A stretch of DNA of 64,000 nt, from NCBI GenBank assembly GCA_050692195.1, contig JBOGVA010000018.1, positions 1 to 64,000 on the forward strand. The letters are read 5' to 3'. The position numbers were made by a program, and so were the translations under genes. A model generated the notes under the pieces. That model searched no databases. It worked only from the letters and a program-made list of their open reading frames with translations, and was not told the DNA's origin. The stretch comes from JBOGVA01 sp050692195. GTDB taxonomy: Bacteria; Actinomycetota; UBA4738. Below are positions 1 to 7,435 of this stretch, in pieces. Numbering within the stretch: position 1 is the first letter of the stretch; the number at the start of each line of letters is the position of its first letter.

Positions 1-412
1 GGTCTCGGATCATGTTCCGGACCTGCTGCTGCGCTCGGGGGACCTGCTCGTCTCGATGCAGGAACGCCGCGAGTTCGGTGTCGTGGTGCCCGCGGGACTC
101 GTGGGAGATGAGGGCGTAGGCCTCAAGCACAGCTTCGAGTCGCTCGCCAGCGTCGCCAGCCTGGTCCCGGACTTCGGCGAGATATTCGAGGTGGCCGGTG
201 ATCTGACGTTCGTGCCAGGCGAACAGGATCGCTTCGACGTCTGAGAAGTACTTGTACAGCGTCGCACGTCCGATGCCGGTCTCCTCGGCGATCTGCGACA
301 TCGTCACCGACAGCAGCCCGTGCTCGGCCACCAGCGCCGCAGTGGTGTCCAGGATTGCGCCGCGCACCTCGCGGCGGTGGGCCTCGATCGTCTCGGTCCA
401 CAGCTTCGGCAC
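1..412 (-). CDS. TetR/AcrR-family transcriptional regulator (3' end outside window)
   Basis: The minus-strand frame opens at a GTG (412-410) and runs off the left edge (137 codons visible). Residues about 12-60 form a typical TetR DNA-binding domain: a helix-turn-helix with the segment VTMSQIAEETGIGRATLYKYF, followed by an acidic, Ala-rich helical ligand domain. The GTG sits 6 nt after a TATACT -10 box on the minus strand (424-419), so the message is probably leaderless. The gene faces a two-gene membrane operon whose promoter contains an inverted repeat, the usual layout for a local repressor. The effector is unknown. Family is firm; target is inferred from position. Confidence 0.85.
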   Translation of the reverse strand, partial: MPKLWTETIEAHRREVRGAILDTTAALVAEHGLLSVTMSQIAEETGIGRATLYKYFSDVEAILFAWHERQITGHLEYLAEVRDQAGDAGERLEAVLEAYALISHESRGHHDTELAAFLHRDEQVPRAQQQVRNMIRD

Positions 413-418
413 GGCCCA

Positions 419-446
419 AGTATACGTGACGACGATATCGAGGCAA
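419..446 (-). promoter_or_regulatory. Promoter of the tetR-like gene
   Basis: On the minus strand, TTGCCT (446-441) and TATACT (424-419) are separated by 16 nt. The GTG start follows 6 nt after the -10 box, which suggests a leaderless transcript. Confidence 0.55.
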
Positions 447-453
447 CCTGATT

Positions 454-482
454 TTGACAGGGACGTGCTGTCTCGATAAACT
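454..482 (+). promoter_or_regulatory. Consensus promoter containing a TetR-type operator
   Basis: A near-perfect sigma-70 promoter reads TTGACA (454-459), 17 nt, TAAACT (477-482). An inverted repeat GACAG-N7-CTGTC (456-472) overlaps the -35 box and spacer. Its position between the divergent regulator and the membrane operon makes it the best candidate operator for that regulator. The repeat is seen directly; repression is inferred. Confidence 0.65.
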
Positions 483-539
483 CCCCTACCGTCAAGAAGA
501 TCCGAACAGTGGACACGCCTCGGAGGAGGACTCCCATAT

Positions 540-698
540 ATGGCTGATCCGCCCCGCTACCCCGACACCAAGCCTCACACCACACCACGCTGGGTGAAGG
601 TTGGGATCATCGCCCTCGTCGTCCTGGTTCTACTGGTCGTCATCCTGGCGCTCACTGGGGTTCACGACCCCCAACCCGGACCTGGGCACGGCCCATAG
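540..698 (+). CDS. Small single-pass membrane protein
   Basis: A 52-residue ORF starts at ATG 540 with a strong GGAGGAGG ribosome site just upstream. The Pro-rich cytoplasmic head (MADPPRYPDTKPHTTPRW) is followed by one hydrophobic helix (about residues 19-40) and a short Gly/Pro/His tail. It lies directly upstream of the four-helix membrane protein gene and downstream of the regulated promoter, so the two are probably cotranscribed. I recognise no function. Composition and ribosome site make it a real gene rather than a chance ORF. Confidence 0.7.
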   Translation: MADPPRYPDTKPHTTPRWVKVGIIALVVLVLLVVILALTGVHDPQPGPGHGP

Positions 699-723
699 AA
701 AACGGGGTGCAACAGCCGTGACC

Positions 724-1278
724 ATGTCACCCGGCCTCCGCAAGTTCGCGCTCGCCCTGCATCTCACGCTCTCGATTGGCTGGATCGGCGCGGTCGCTGC
801 TTACATGGCTCTCGACGTTATCGCTGCGACCAGCAGGGACGCTCAGACGTTACGCTCCGCCTACCTCGGGATGGATTTGATCGCCCGAAGCGTCATCGTT
901 CCGTTGGCCCTCGCCTCGCTGCTCACCGGGCTTGTCATGTCACTGGGGACCAAGTGGGGCCTGTTCCGGCACTATTGGGTCCTGATCTCACTCCTGCTGA
1001 CCATAATTGCCACTGTCGTCTTGCTGGCGGAAACGCGGACAATCAGCCACTTCGCAGACATAGCAGCTGATCCGACAACGTCCAGTGACGATCTCCGCGC
1101 GTTGGGGAGCACACTGGTTCACTCCGTTGGCGGCACGGTGGTGTTGCTCGTGATCCTGGTGCTGAATATGTACAAGCCGCAGGGCATGACCCGGTACGGG
1201 TGGCGCAAGCAGCATGAGCAGCGTAGGGCGTTGCAGCGGAGCGAGCAGGACGAGCAGCGCAGTGTCATGCAGCCGTAG
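724..1278 (+). CDS. DUF2269-like integral membrane protein
   Basis: The 184-residue product has about four hydrophobic helices (roughly residues 8-30, 50-75, 85-105 and 135-155), a conserved-looking LHLTLSIGWIGAV start and a basic, Gln/Arg/Glu-rich cytoplasmic tail. It resembles the DUF2269 / predicted integral membrane family of actinobacteria, whose role is unknown. ATG 724 is chosen; a GTG two codons earlier (718) is possible. It lies 25 nt after the small TM gene, so one operon under the TetR-type promoter is likely. Confidence 0.7.
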   Translation: MSPGLRKFALALHLTLSIGWIGAVAAYMALDVIAATSRDAQTLRSAYLGMDLIARSVIVPLALASLLTGLVMSLGTKWGLFRHYWVLISLLLTIIATVVLLAETRTISHFADIAADPTTSSDDLRALGSTLVHSVGGTVVLLVILVLNMYKPQGMTRYGWRKQHEQRRALQRSEQDEQRSVMQP

Positions 1279-1313
1279 ATGCAGCGATTCACCAACATTT
1301 CTTTTGCGGACGA

Positions 1314-2087
1314 CTAACCGAGCTCATGCCCAGCATGAGCTCGCGGGGTTTCCGGACGGCCGGCCCCTTCAGAGGCCTCCACCGTGAAGGCCGCGGTGTG
1401 GACCTGGCCGCCGTGAAGGAACTGAAGAATGAGGCGGTAAGGCCCGGGCGACGGCACCTCTACCCCAAACCGCACCGTGTCAGATGAGGCGCCCTCGAGC
1501 GGATGCACGTGCAAGTACGCGAGGTCGGATGCGCGCAGGGCGACCAGATGTCCGAGGGCGCCCAGGTACGGTTCAAGCCGCACGGGCCCGCCTTCTCGCG
1601 AGACACGAAAGGAGAGCTCAGAGTGAGCGCCTGCGACAAGATCTCCGCTCAGATCTACCCCGTAGTCGCCCGCCTGTTCGGTCGTTGAGGGTGGCGGCAG
1701 CTCCTGGATCACCCAATCGCCTGGAGCCGTCAGCTCGACCGACAGCGTCAGGTCGGGGCCCTCGTTCGGAGCCACGTCCGCGAAGGCCCTGAACGGTCCA
1801 GGCGAAGGAAGCGTCAGCTCGACCCGCCAGGTCCCGTCAGATTCTCGGGCCGGGTGCAGATGGGAGAAGGTGGCCAGGTCTCGGCGGACCACGATAAGGT
1901 GAAGCTCTCGGTCGTGGAGCTGCCGGTACACGGTCACCGGCTAGCCGTCGGGCCCCAAGACCTGGAAACGGAATGGGAGGGGTCGCCCCGGCTCGAACGT
2001 GGTCTGGTTGGAGAGGAGAGAGTAGCTCTCCTTCGCCGGAACGGACTCTCGTGTCGTCGGATGCGCTTTCTGCCTTAGGCCCCGCAT
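1314..2087 (-). pseudogene. Conserved beta-sandwich-type protein interrupted by an in-frame TAG
   Basis: One minus-strand frame runs from ATG 2087 to the stop at 1314, broken only by TAG at 1943-1941 (codon 49). Protein-like sequence continues on both sides: LPFRFQVLGPDG, stop, PVTVYRQLHDRELHLIVV. The downstream part has HLHP and HVHP motifs and repeated SPGPFR/SPGPYR strands, as in conserved proteins found near copper exporters. GTG 1937 just after the stop could give a 207-residue product. Either one nonsense mutation (or base error) disrupts the gene, or amber is read through. TAG is not a selenocysteine codon. Confidence 0.6.
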
Positions 2088-2129
2088 GCGGGAGCTTATC
2101 CGGATTCGCGACCGGGACTCCTGCGAAGG

Positions 2130-2315
2130 CTAATGAGCAGACTCCGCGTGCTCGCAGATCCCTGCGCCGGAGGGCCGCTGCCGGGCTGCCTTGCGCTCCT
2201 CGTCCAGCTGTTTTCTGAGCTCCGGGTGGGCTTCCCCGAAGCAGCACCGGCAGCTCTGGTACCACTGGCGCATGCCCTCGTCTATCGCGATCGGCTGCTC
2301 GCTCTGCTCCTGCAT
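2130..2315 (-). CDS. Small Cys-containing hypothetical protein
   Basis: A 61-residue ORF from ATG 2315 has protein-like composition: MQEQSEQPIAIDEG, then WYQSCRCCFGEAHPELRKQL, then a charged helix. The CRCC cluster and nearby His could bind metal, which would fit the neighbouring copper genes, but that is speculation. The same frame opens at ATG 2393. The ribosome site is weak and no family was recognised. Confidence 0.35.
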   Translation of the reverse strand: MQEQSEQPIAIDEGMRQWYQSCRCCFGEAHPELRKQLDEERKAARQRPSGAGICEHAESAH

Positions 2316-2404
2316 GTCCCTCGACCTGATCCTCTCCGTAGAGATCCCCTCGACCGGCTCGAGCCCTGTAACGCAGGCCAGCCCTCGCGGCATTCAATAG
2401 CAGT

Positions 2405-2977
2405 ATGGCGGATCAGGAAGGACTCCAGCAGGCGGTCACGGACGTCGATCTGCTGACCTCCGGCCGGGCAGAGGACTTCGGGATTCTGTACGACCGACAC
2501 GCCAGCGCCGTGCTGGGCTATCTGTATCGACGAACCGCCGACCCCGACATGGCCGGCGACCTGGTGGCGGAGACCTTCGCCCAGGCGTTCCTCTCCCGGG
2601 CGAGGTACCGGGAGACGGGAAGCGGGGCTCGAGCGTGGCTGATTGGCATCGCTCATCACCAGCTCACCCGGGCCCTGAGGCGGCGACGGGTGGAGGACCG
2701 GGCCCGCCGCCGGCTGGGAATGGAGCGCGTCCCGATGGACGAGATGAGCTACGAACGGATCGAAGAGCTCGCGGACTTCGGCCCCATCCGAGAGGCGATC
2801 CGGGAAGCCATGAGCTCCCTTTCGCCAAAGCTCGCCGAGGCCGTCACGCTCCGGATCGGGCTGGAGCTTCCGTACGACGAGGTGGCCCGCCGGCTGAATT
2901 GCTCGCCTGGAGCGGCTCGGGTGCGCGTGGCCCGAGGCCTGGCCCGACTGACCGACCTGCTGGAGGTGCAAACATGA
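2405..2977 (+). CDS. ECF-type RNA polymerase sigma factor
   Basis: The 190-residue product has the sigma-70 region 2 (about 25-95: FGILYDRHASAVLGYLYRRT, then DLVAETFAQAF) and a C-terminal region 4 helix-turn-helix (about 125-180: LSPKLAEAVTLRIGLELPYDEVARRL). It lacks regions 1 and 3, as extracytoplasmic-function sigma factors do. Its stop overlaps the next start (ATGA at 2974), so both are translated from one message. The neighbour is a membrane-anchored extracellular protein, the place where an anti-sigma factor usually sits. Confidence 0.85.
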   Translation: MADQEGLQQAVTDVDLLTSGRAEDFGILYDRHASAVLGYLYRRTADPDMAGDLVAETFAQAFLSRARYRETGSGARAWLIGIAHHQLTRALRRRRVEDRARRRLGMERVPMDEMSYERIEELADFGPIREAIREAMSSLSPKLAEAVTLRIGLELPYDEVARRLNCSPGAARVRVARGLARLTDLLEVQT

Positions 2978-3561
2978 GTACCAAGAAGGACATCCCGTAT
3001 CTGGAGCGGCTGCGCTCCGAGCTCGTGGACGGCATCTCCCGCCAGCAGCAGCGCCGTCCCGCTGTCGTGTGGTGGAAGACGCGCGCGGCGGCCCTGGTTG
3101 CGGCAACCCTGGTGGTGGTCGCCGCCGGGGCGGTCTCGGCGGTCGTCCTGACGGGTGGTCCGTCGGCCGATGTCTCCGGCCCGACCGACCGGGGAGGTGG
3201 CGCGGCCGCCAGCTGCGTCGAACAGTTCTCCGTCGACACCCTGGCCCTACGGGACTTCGCCTTCGACGGCGCGATCAGCGAGGTGGTCCCGCCCGCGAAC
3301 CCAGAGGCGGAGGGTCCAGCAGCCGCTACCGAAGTCATCTTCGAGGTCCACCGCTGGTACAAGGGCGGGAGCGGCGACACGGCCACCGTGAAGACCTACG
3401 AGCAGCCCGGGGTGATCAGCTCGGTCGAGGGGAGCCTCGACCTGACCGTGGGCACCCGCCTCCTCGCCTCTGGGGACGACGTCTTCCTGTGGTCCTGCGG
3501 GTTCAGCATGCCGTACACGGAGGCCAACGCTCGGCTCTTCGCCCAGGCGTTCGGGGAGTGA
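2974..3561 (+). CDS. Membrane-anchored protein coupled to the ECF sigma factor
   Basis: The 195-residue product has a basic cytoplasmic N-terminus (about 1-35), one TM helix (about 36-58), a Gly/Pro/Ser linker and an extracytoplasmic domain (about 75-195) with two Cys (SCVEQF and WSCGF) that may form a disulfide. It overlaps the sigma gene by 4 nt. Position and topology suggest an anti-sigma-like partner, but the cytoplasmic part is short and shows no HXXXCXXC zinc motif, so this role is an inference. Confidence 0.6.
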   Translation: MSTKKDIPYLERLRSELVDGISRQQQRRPAVVWWKTRAAALVAATLVVVAAGAVSAVVLTGGPSADVSGPTDRGGGAAASCVEQFSVDTLALRDFAFDGAISEVVPPANPEAEGPAAATEVIFEVHRWYKGGSGDTATVKTYEQPGVISSVEGSLDLTVGTRLLASGDDVFLWSCGFSMPYTEANARLFAQAFGE

Positions 3562-3567
3562 GCCCTC

Positions 3568-5649
3568 TTACCCCTGTGCCACGAGAGCGCGCTCCCTTCG
3601 GAGGAGCTGGGCGTTCGCCGCGACGATGACCGTGCTGACCGACATCAGCAGGGCACCCAGGGCAGCAGGCAGGAGTACCCCTACGGGCGCAAGGACTCCG
3701 GCGGCCAGGGGAATGGCGAAGGCGTTGTACCCGGTCGCCCAAACCAGGTTCTGGATCATCTTCCGGTAGCTGGCCCGGGACAGCCTGACCACCCGGGCCA
3801 CGTCTCGTGGATCGTCTCGCACCAGGATCACGTCCGCCGATTCGATGGCCACATCGGTTCCGGCCCCGATGGCGATGCCCACGTCGGCCTGCACCAGCGC
3901 GGGGGCGTCGTTCACGCCGTCGCCGACCATCCCCACCACCCGTCCCTTGGCCTGGAGATCCTTCACCCGCTCCGCCTTGTGCTCCGGGAGCACCTGGGCG
4001 AAGTACTCGTCGATGCCCAACTCACCGGCAACCCACCGGGCCACATCCTCGGAGTCCCCGGTGATCATCGCTGCCCGGATCCCCATCTCCTTCAGCCGCT
4101 CCACCGCTTCGCGGGACTCCTCCCGGATGACGTCTGCGAGGGCCAGAACGGCGGTGACCCGGTCGTCCTCTACCAGGCTGACCACGGTCTTCCCTTCTCG
4201 GGCCCAGCCATCTGCGGTCTGCTCCAGCACCTCGGGGAGGTCCGCCCCCACAGATTCCAGGAGACGAGGGCCTCCGAGGGAGACGACCTGGCCATCCACG
4301 CGGCCCTGCACACCCCTGCCCTTGAGCGCTTGGAAGCCCTCGACCCATTTGGGCTCGATGCCTCGGCGGTCGGCCTCCGCCACTATGGCCCGGGCCAGGG
4401 CGTGTTCGCTGTCCCGCTCCAGCCCTGTCGCCACCGCCAGGGCATCGTCCTCGCTCCGCCCGTCGGCTGTGGCCACGCCGACCACTCCCATCTGGCCTCG
4501 GGTGAGGGTCCCAGTCTTGTCGAACACCACAACGTCGAGGTCCCGCGCCCGCTCCAGGGCCATCCGGTCCCGCACCAGCAGGCCGCTCCGGGCAGACAGG
4601 CTGGTGGAGATGGCGATGACCAGCGGAACGGCCAACCCGAGGGCATGGGGGCAGGCGATCACCACGACGGTCACAGCGCGCTCCACGACGAAGTCGGCCC
4701 CCCGATCTCCGGCCAGCAGCCCCCAGGCCAGCGCGGTGGCCGTCCCGGCGCCCACGGCGATGTAGGTCAGCCACATGGCGGCTCGGTCGGCCACGGCCTG
4801 GGCGGCGGACTCCGACGCCTGAGCCTGCTCCACCAGGCGCATGATCCCCGCCAGGGCCGTCTCCTCACCGGTTTTCGCGACCTTGACCCGGAGGGCGCCC
4901 TCCTCGTTCACCGTGCCCGCCACCACCTGGTCGCCCGGCTCCTTGCCCACTGGCTTGGACTCCCCGGTGAGCATGGACTCGTTCACGTGGGACTCGCCTT
5001 CGAGGACCTCCCCGTCCGCAGGGACCCTGGCCCCCGGCCGGACCAGGACCACATCGCCCGGGGACAGCCCGGACAGAGGGACCTCCTCGGTCCGTCCATT
5101 GGTGATGCGCTCGGCGGTGTCGGGAAGGAGCTTGGCCAGCTCGGCCAGGGCTCCTCGGGCCCGGCCCACCGCCCGCATCTCGATCCAGTGCCCCAGGAGC
5201 ATGACGTCCACCAGGGTGGCCAGCTCCCAATAGAACCCCTCTCCCTCCACGAAGAAGGTGGTCGCCGCGCTATACAGGTAGGCCGCGGTGATCCCCAGGG
5301 CCACCAGGGTCATCATGCCCGGCATCCGGACCCTTATCTCCCCCACCGCCGAGCGTAGGAAGACCAGGCCGCCGTACAGGTAGATCACGGTGGCCAGGAG
5401 GAACGGGACCCATCGATCAGCTGGGAGGTCGGGGGGATCCAGCCCGACAAGCTCCCACAGCCCCTCCGCGTAGACGAGCACGGGGACGGTGAGCGCGAGC
5501 GACACCCAGAATCGGTTCCGGAACATCTCGATGGAGTGCCCGGCGTGGCGGTCGTGCTGCGCGGGCCGGCCGTCCTCGGTCGCATGGTCCCTCTCCCGAG
5601 ATTCGGAGGAGCCCGCCTCGTGATCGTGGTGGTGTTTCATTGCGTCCAT
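3568..5649 (-). CDS. copB: Copper-exporting P1B-type ATPase, CPH class (CopB-like)
   Basis: The 693-residue pump has a His-rich N-terminus (KHHHDHEAG, then HDRHAGH), no Cys-type metal domain, and the CPH metal-site triplet in VIACPHALG (about 331-333). The TGES actuator loop, phosphorylation motif DKTGTLT (Asp about 375) and a hinge GDGVNDAP follow. The usual SEHPLA nucleotide motif reads SEHALA. CPH ATPases are P1B-3 pumps linked to Cu(II)/Cu(I) export. It is the last gene of the minus-strand copper run, 20 nt after the cupredoxin gene, so an operon is likely. Confidence 0.88.
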   Translation of the reverse strand: MDAMKHHHDHEAGSSESRERDHATEDGRPAQHDRHAGHSIEMFRNRFWVSLALTVPVLVYAEGLWELVGLDPPDLPADRWVPFLLATVIYLYGGLVFLRSAVGEIRVRMPGMMTLVALGITAAYLYSAATTFFVEGEGFYWELATLVDVMLLGHWIEMRAVGRARGALAELAKLLPDTAERITNGRTEEVPLSGLSPGDVVLVRPGARVPADGEVLEGESHVNESMLTGESKPVGKEPGDQVVAGTVNEEGALRVKVAKTGEETALAGIMRLVEQAQASESAAQAVADRAAMWLTYIAVGAGTATALAWGLLAGDRGADFVVERAVTVVVIACPHALGLAVPLVIAISTSLSARSGLLVRDRMALERARDLDVVVFDKTGTLTRGQMGVVGVATADGRSEDDALAVATGLERDSEHALARAIVAEADRRGIEPKWVEGFQALKGRGVQGRVDGQVVSLGGPRLLESVGADLPEVLEQTADGWAREGKTVVSLVEDDRVTAVLALADVIREESREAVERLKEMGIRAAMITGDSEDVARWVAGELGIDEYFAQVLPEHKAERVKDLQAKGRVVGMVGDGVNDAPALVQADVGIAIGAGTDVAIESADVILVRDDPRDVARVVRLSRASYRKMIQNLVWATGYNAFAIPLAAGVLAPVGVLLPAALGALLMSVSTVIVAANAQLLRRERALVAQG

Positions 5650-5669
5650 GCCTCCCGGACTCGACTCGA

Positions 5670-6122
5670 TCAGGATCCCGTTACCGTGACCGTCCCGACC
5701 ATCCCCGCGTCGTAGTGCCCCTCAATGTGGCAGCCGTAGAGGATCTCTCCGGGGTCTTCAAAGGTGACGGTGGCCTCCTTCGTCTGTCCGGAAAGCAGGT
5801 CGAGGGCGGCCAGAGCCTCGCCGTGACCCATGTGTCCTCCTTCTCCCATCTGGCCCTCGTGCATCTCCTGGACCTCATGACTTCCCAGGACGAACTCGTG
5901 GTGACCCATGCCCGAGTTGGTGACGACGAAGCGGACCGTCTCCCCGGAGGAAACGGCAACGCTCGCCGGGTCGAACTTCAGCGAGTCGAGCGCCACGATC
6001 CTCACCGTCCGTACCCCCGGTTGGGCGGGCCCTGACTCCCCCGCGTCATTCCCGGCGCACGCGGCGGCGAACAGCAACGTTGCTGCGACGATGGCATGAA
6101 CGAGCGGCTTGTTCCTGGACAA
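5670..6122 (-). CDS. Cupredoxin-fold lipoprotein
   Basis: This 150-residue protein starts at TTG 6122 behind a strong GGAGGAGG site. A lipoprotein signal ends in the lipobox FAAAC. The rest is plastocyanin-like: an N-terminal strand VRIVALDSLKFDPASVAV, GHHEF (first Cu His), and near the C-terminus YGCHIEGHYDAGM, giving the Cys, His and Met copper ligands. A Met/His-rich loop (HEVQEMHEGQMGEGGHMGHG) lies between. It probably binds copper outside the membrane and works with the adjacent CPH ATPase. Confidence 0.88.
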   Translation of the reverse strand: MSRNKPLVHAIVAATLLFAAACAGNDAGESGPAQPGVRTVRIVALDSLKFDPASVAVSSGETVRFVVTNSGMGHHEFVLGSHEVQEMHEGQMGEGGHMGHGEALAALDLLSGQTKEATVTFEDPGEILYGCHIEGHYDAGMVGTVTVTGS

Positions 6123-6173
6123 GGATTAAACCTCCTCCCGCAGAGTGGCCGATGCCGTCTTGCGGAAGAAGGA

Positions 6174-6455
6174 TCAACAGACCAGGACGGTGCCCTCCCT
6201 GGGCGGAGATCTGCTGGCAAGGAGAGGGACTGCGACCTGCAGCGGGCGCACTGGGTGTGCACCCCAGATCCGGCTGCACCAACCGCTTCCCACGCGAGGG
6301 GACCCCAACCGCACGGCTGCCCCAAGCACCGCCAAACAGGCCAGCGCCATGGATGAGACGTGCTCACCCACGATGTGCCAGGCCAGGGCGGTGAGGAGCA
6401 GGAGCAGCAATACGACCACGACGAAACGGACCCGGGGGTCACGAAGTGCCCGCAA
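6174..6455 (-). CDS. Small hypothetical membrane protein
   Basis: A 93-residue ORF opens at TTG 6455 with a basic start (RALRDPRVRF) and one or two hydrophobic helices (about 10-50). The C-terminal half is less protein-like and may be read in a shifted frame. It lies in the copper run between the redoxin and cupredoxin genes. The stop is TGA preceded by Cys; readthrough as selenocysteine was considered and rejected because the frame then ends at once and no SECIS-like loop is present. Function unknown. Confidence 0.45.
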   Translation of the reverse strand: MRALRDPRVRFVVVVLLLLLLTALAWHIVGEHVSSMALACLAVLGAAVRLGSPRVGSGWCSRIWGAHPVRPLQVAVPLLASRSPPREGTVLVC

Positions 6456-6517
6456 TACAAGGCCAGAGTAGCAATCCCGCCGATCAGATGATGGTGGACA
6501 TTCCGGACGAGGGCCGC

Positions 6518-6610
6518 CTAGCTCTTGATCTTGGCGATCAGATCGAGGAGCTGCGGCAGGTCGATCGGGGCGCTCCGCTCGTCGACCTTCCGCCCGGACG
6601 CCGGCTGGAA
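6518..6610 (-). other. Possible C-terminal gene remnant or small ORF
   Basis: After the redoxin stop, another minus-strand frame gives a protein-like tail ending SAPIDLPQLLDLIAKIKS at 6518. It has no convincing start of its own. It could be the end of a decayed or frameshifted gene, or chance. Confidence 0.2.
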
Positions 6611-6626
6611 ACCGGGAAGCTCATGT

Positions 6627-7181
6627 CTAGGCCATCTGCTTGGCCACCTCCGGCACCAGCTCGGCTGGTGGGACGTACATGAGCCCGCCGTTCTCAGGGG
6701 CGCCGTAGTCGCGTATCCACCGCACCATGCCGTCCTCATCCACCAGTACGAAGGTGTGCCCGGGCTCCCCGGCCATCTGCCAGCGCATCACGCCGTACAT
6801 GTCGGCCACGCGGTTGCTCTCGTCGGAAAGGACTGGCGTCCTGATCCCCATCGCGGCCGCCTCTTCGGCCCATACGGACAGCGAGTCAGGGGACATGCTG
6901 AGGAGCGCCACCCCGAGGTCCTGGAACTCCCGGCTCTCCTGCAGGTCAACTACCTGCTGCATGCAGCCGTATCAGCCAGGCCCCATGCTGAAGTACAGCA
7001 GGACCGCCTGCTTGCCCCTGAACTCGCTGAGCGACACCGTCTCACCGTCCGCCGAAGGCAGGCTGAAGGCAGGGGCCCGATCGCCCACGGCCAGCGACTC
7101 TTCCCCACCTGAGCCGCCGCAGGCAGACAGGAAGAACATCAGCAGGGTTGCCGCGGCGAGCGCAACGATTCGCGGTCTCAT
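6627..7181 (-). CDS. Selenocysteine-containing redoxin/peroxiredoxin-like lipoprotein (UGA read through)
   Basis: One frame runs from ATG 7181 to the stop at 6627 (184 residues) with a single in-frame TGA at 6974-6972 (codon 70). A lipoprotein signal ends in LSAC (Cys21). The redoxin domain begins AVGDRAPAFSLPSADG and continues LLYFSMGPG, TGA, YGCMQQVVDL. The TGA sits where AhpC/TSA-type proteins carry the active-site Cys and forms UxxC with Cys73. The sequence after it is plainly redoxin (LLSMSPDSLSVW, HTFVLVDEDGMVRWIRDYG). A SECIS-like hairpin follows the UGA, and selA/selB lie at 60-63 kb. Start overlaps the SHOCT stop by 4 nt. It probably reduces peroxide or disulfides outside the membrane. 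Confidence 0.82.
6941..6957 (-). promoter_or_regulatory. Bacterial SECIS-like hairpin within the redoxin mRNA
   Basis: On the minus strand, GCAGGU and ACCUGC form a perfect 6-bp stem with the 5-nt loop AGUUG. Twenty nt separate the UGA from the loop. Published bacterial SECIS models ask for a loop about 16-37 nt after UGA with a G in the first two loop bases; both hold. Lower-stem pairing can be extended by CUGCA with UGCAG. Confidence 0.65.
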
Positions 7182-7402
7182 CGGGCTCCCTCCAGGATCT
7201 GCCGGCGGCCTTGGTACTCCTCCGCGTCGATCTCCCCCCGGGCGAACCGTTCGTCCAGCAGTTGCATCGGTCGGGCATCCATGGGGCCTCGGTCTGCTCG
7301 CCGAACGGCCCACCAGGCGAGCGCGAGCATCACGCCCACGATCACGAGGCTTCCGATCCCCATCGGCCACATCATCATCGAACTCATCTCGCATGCGATC
7401 AT
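7178..7402 (-). CDS. SHOCT-domain small membrane protein
   Basis: The 74-residue product has a Met-rich N-terminal helix (MSSMMMWPMG, TM about 10-33), a short basic linker, and a C-terminal SHOCT motif (LLDERFARGEIDAEEYQGRR). SHOCT domains occur at the ends of many small actinobacterial proteins, with no fixed function. The Met cluster could contact Cu(I). It overlaps the redoxin start (ATGA), so the two are translationally coupled. Confidence 0.82.
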   Translation of the reverse strand: MIACEMSSMMMWPMGIGSLVIVGVMLALAWWAVRRADRGPMDARPMQLLDERFARGEIDAEEYQGRRQILEGAR

Positions 7403-7435
7403 TTTCCTACACCTCCAGGCATTGTGGTTTACCCT

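Noticed and set aside
1941..1943. In-frame TAG as a pyrrolysine site
   Set aside because: No pyrrolysine genes are visible and this lineage is not known for it; a nonsense mutation or error is simpler.
6124..6176. TGA ending the 93-residue membrane protein (Cys then TGA) as another selenocysteine site
   Set aside because: Readthrough would add fewer than 20 residues, ending inside the next ribosome site; the possible hairpin has a loop of about 18 nt, unlike bacterial SECIS.
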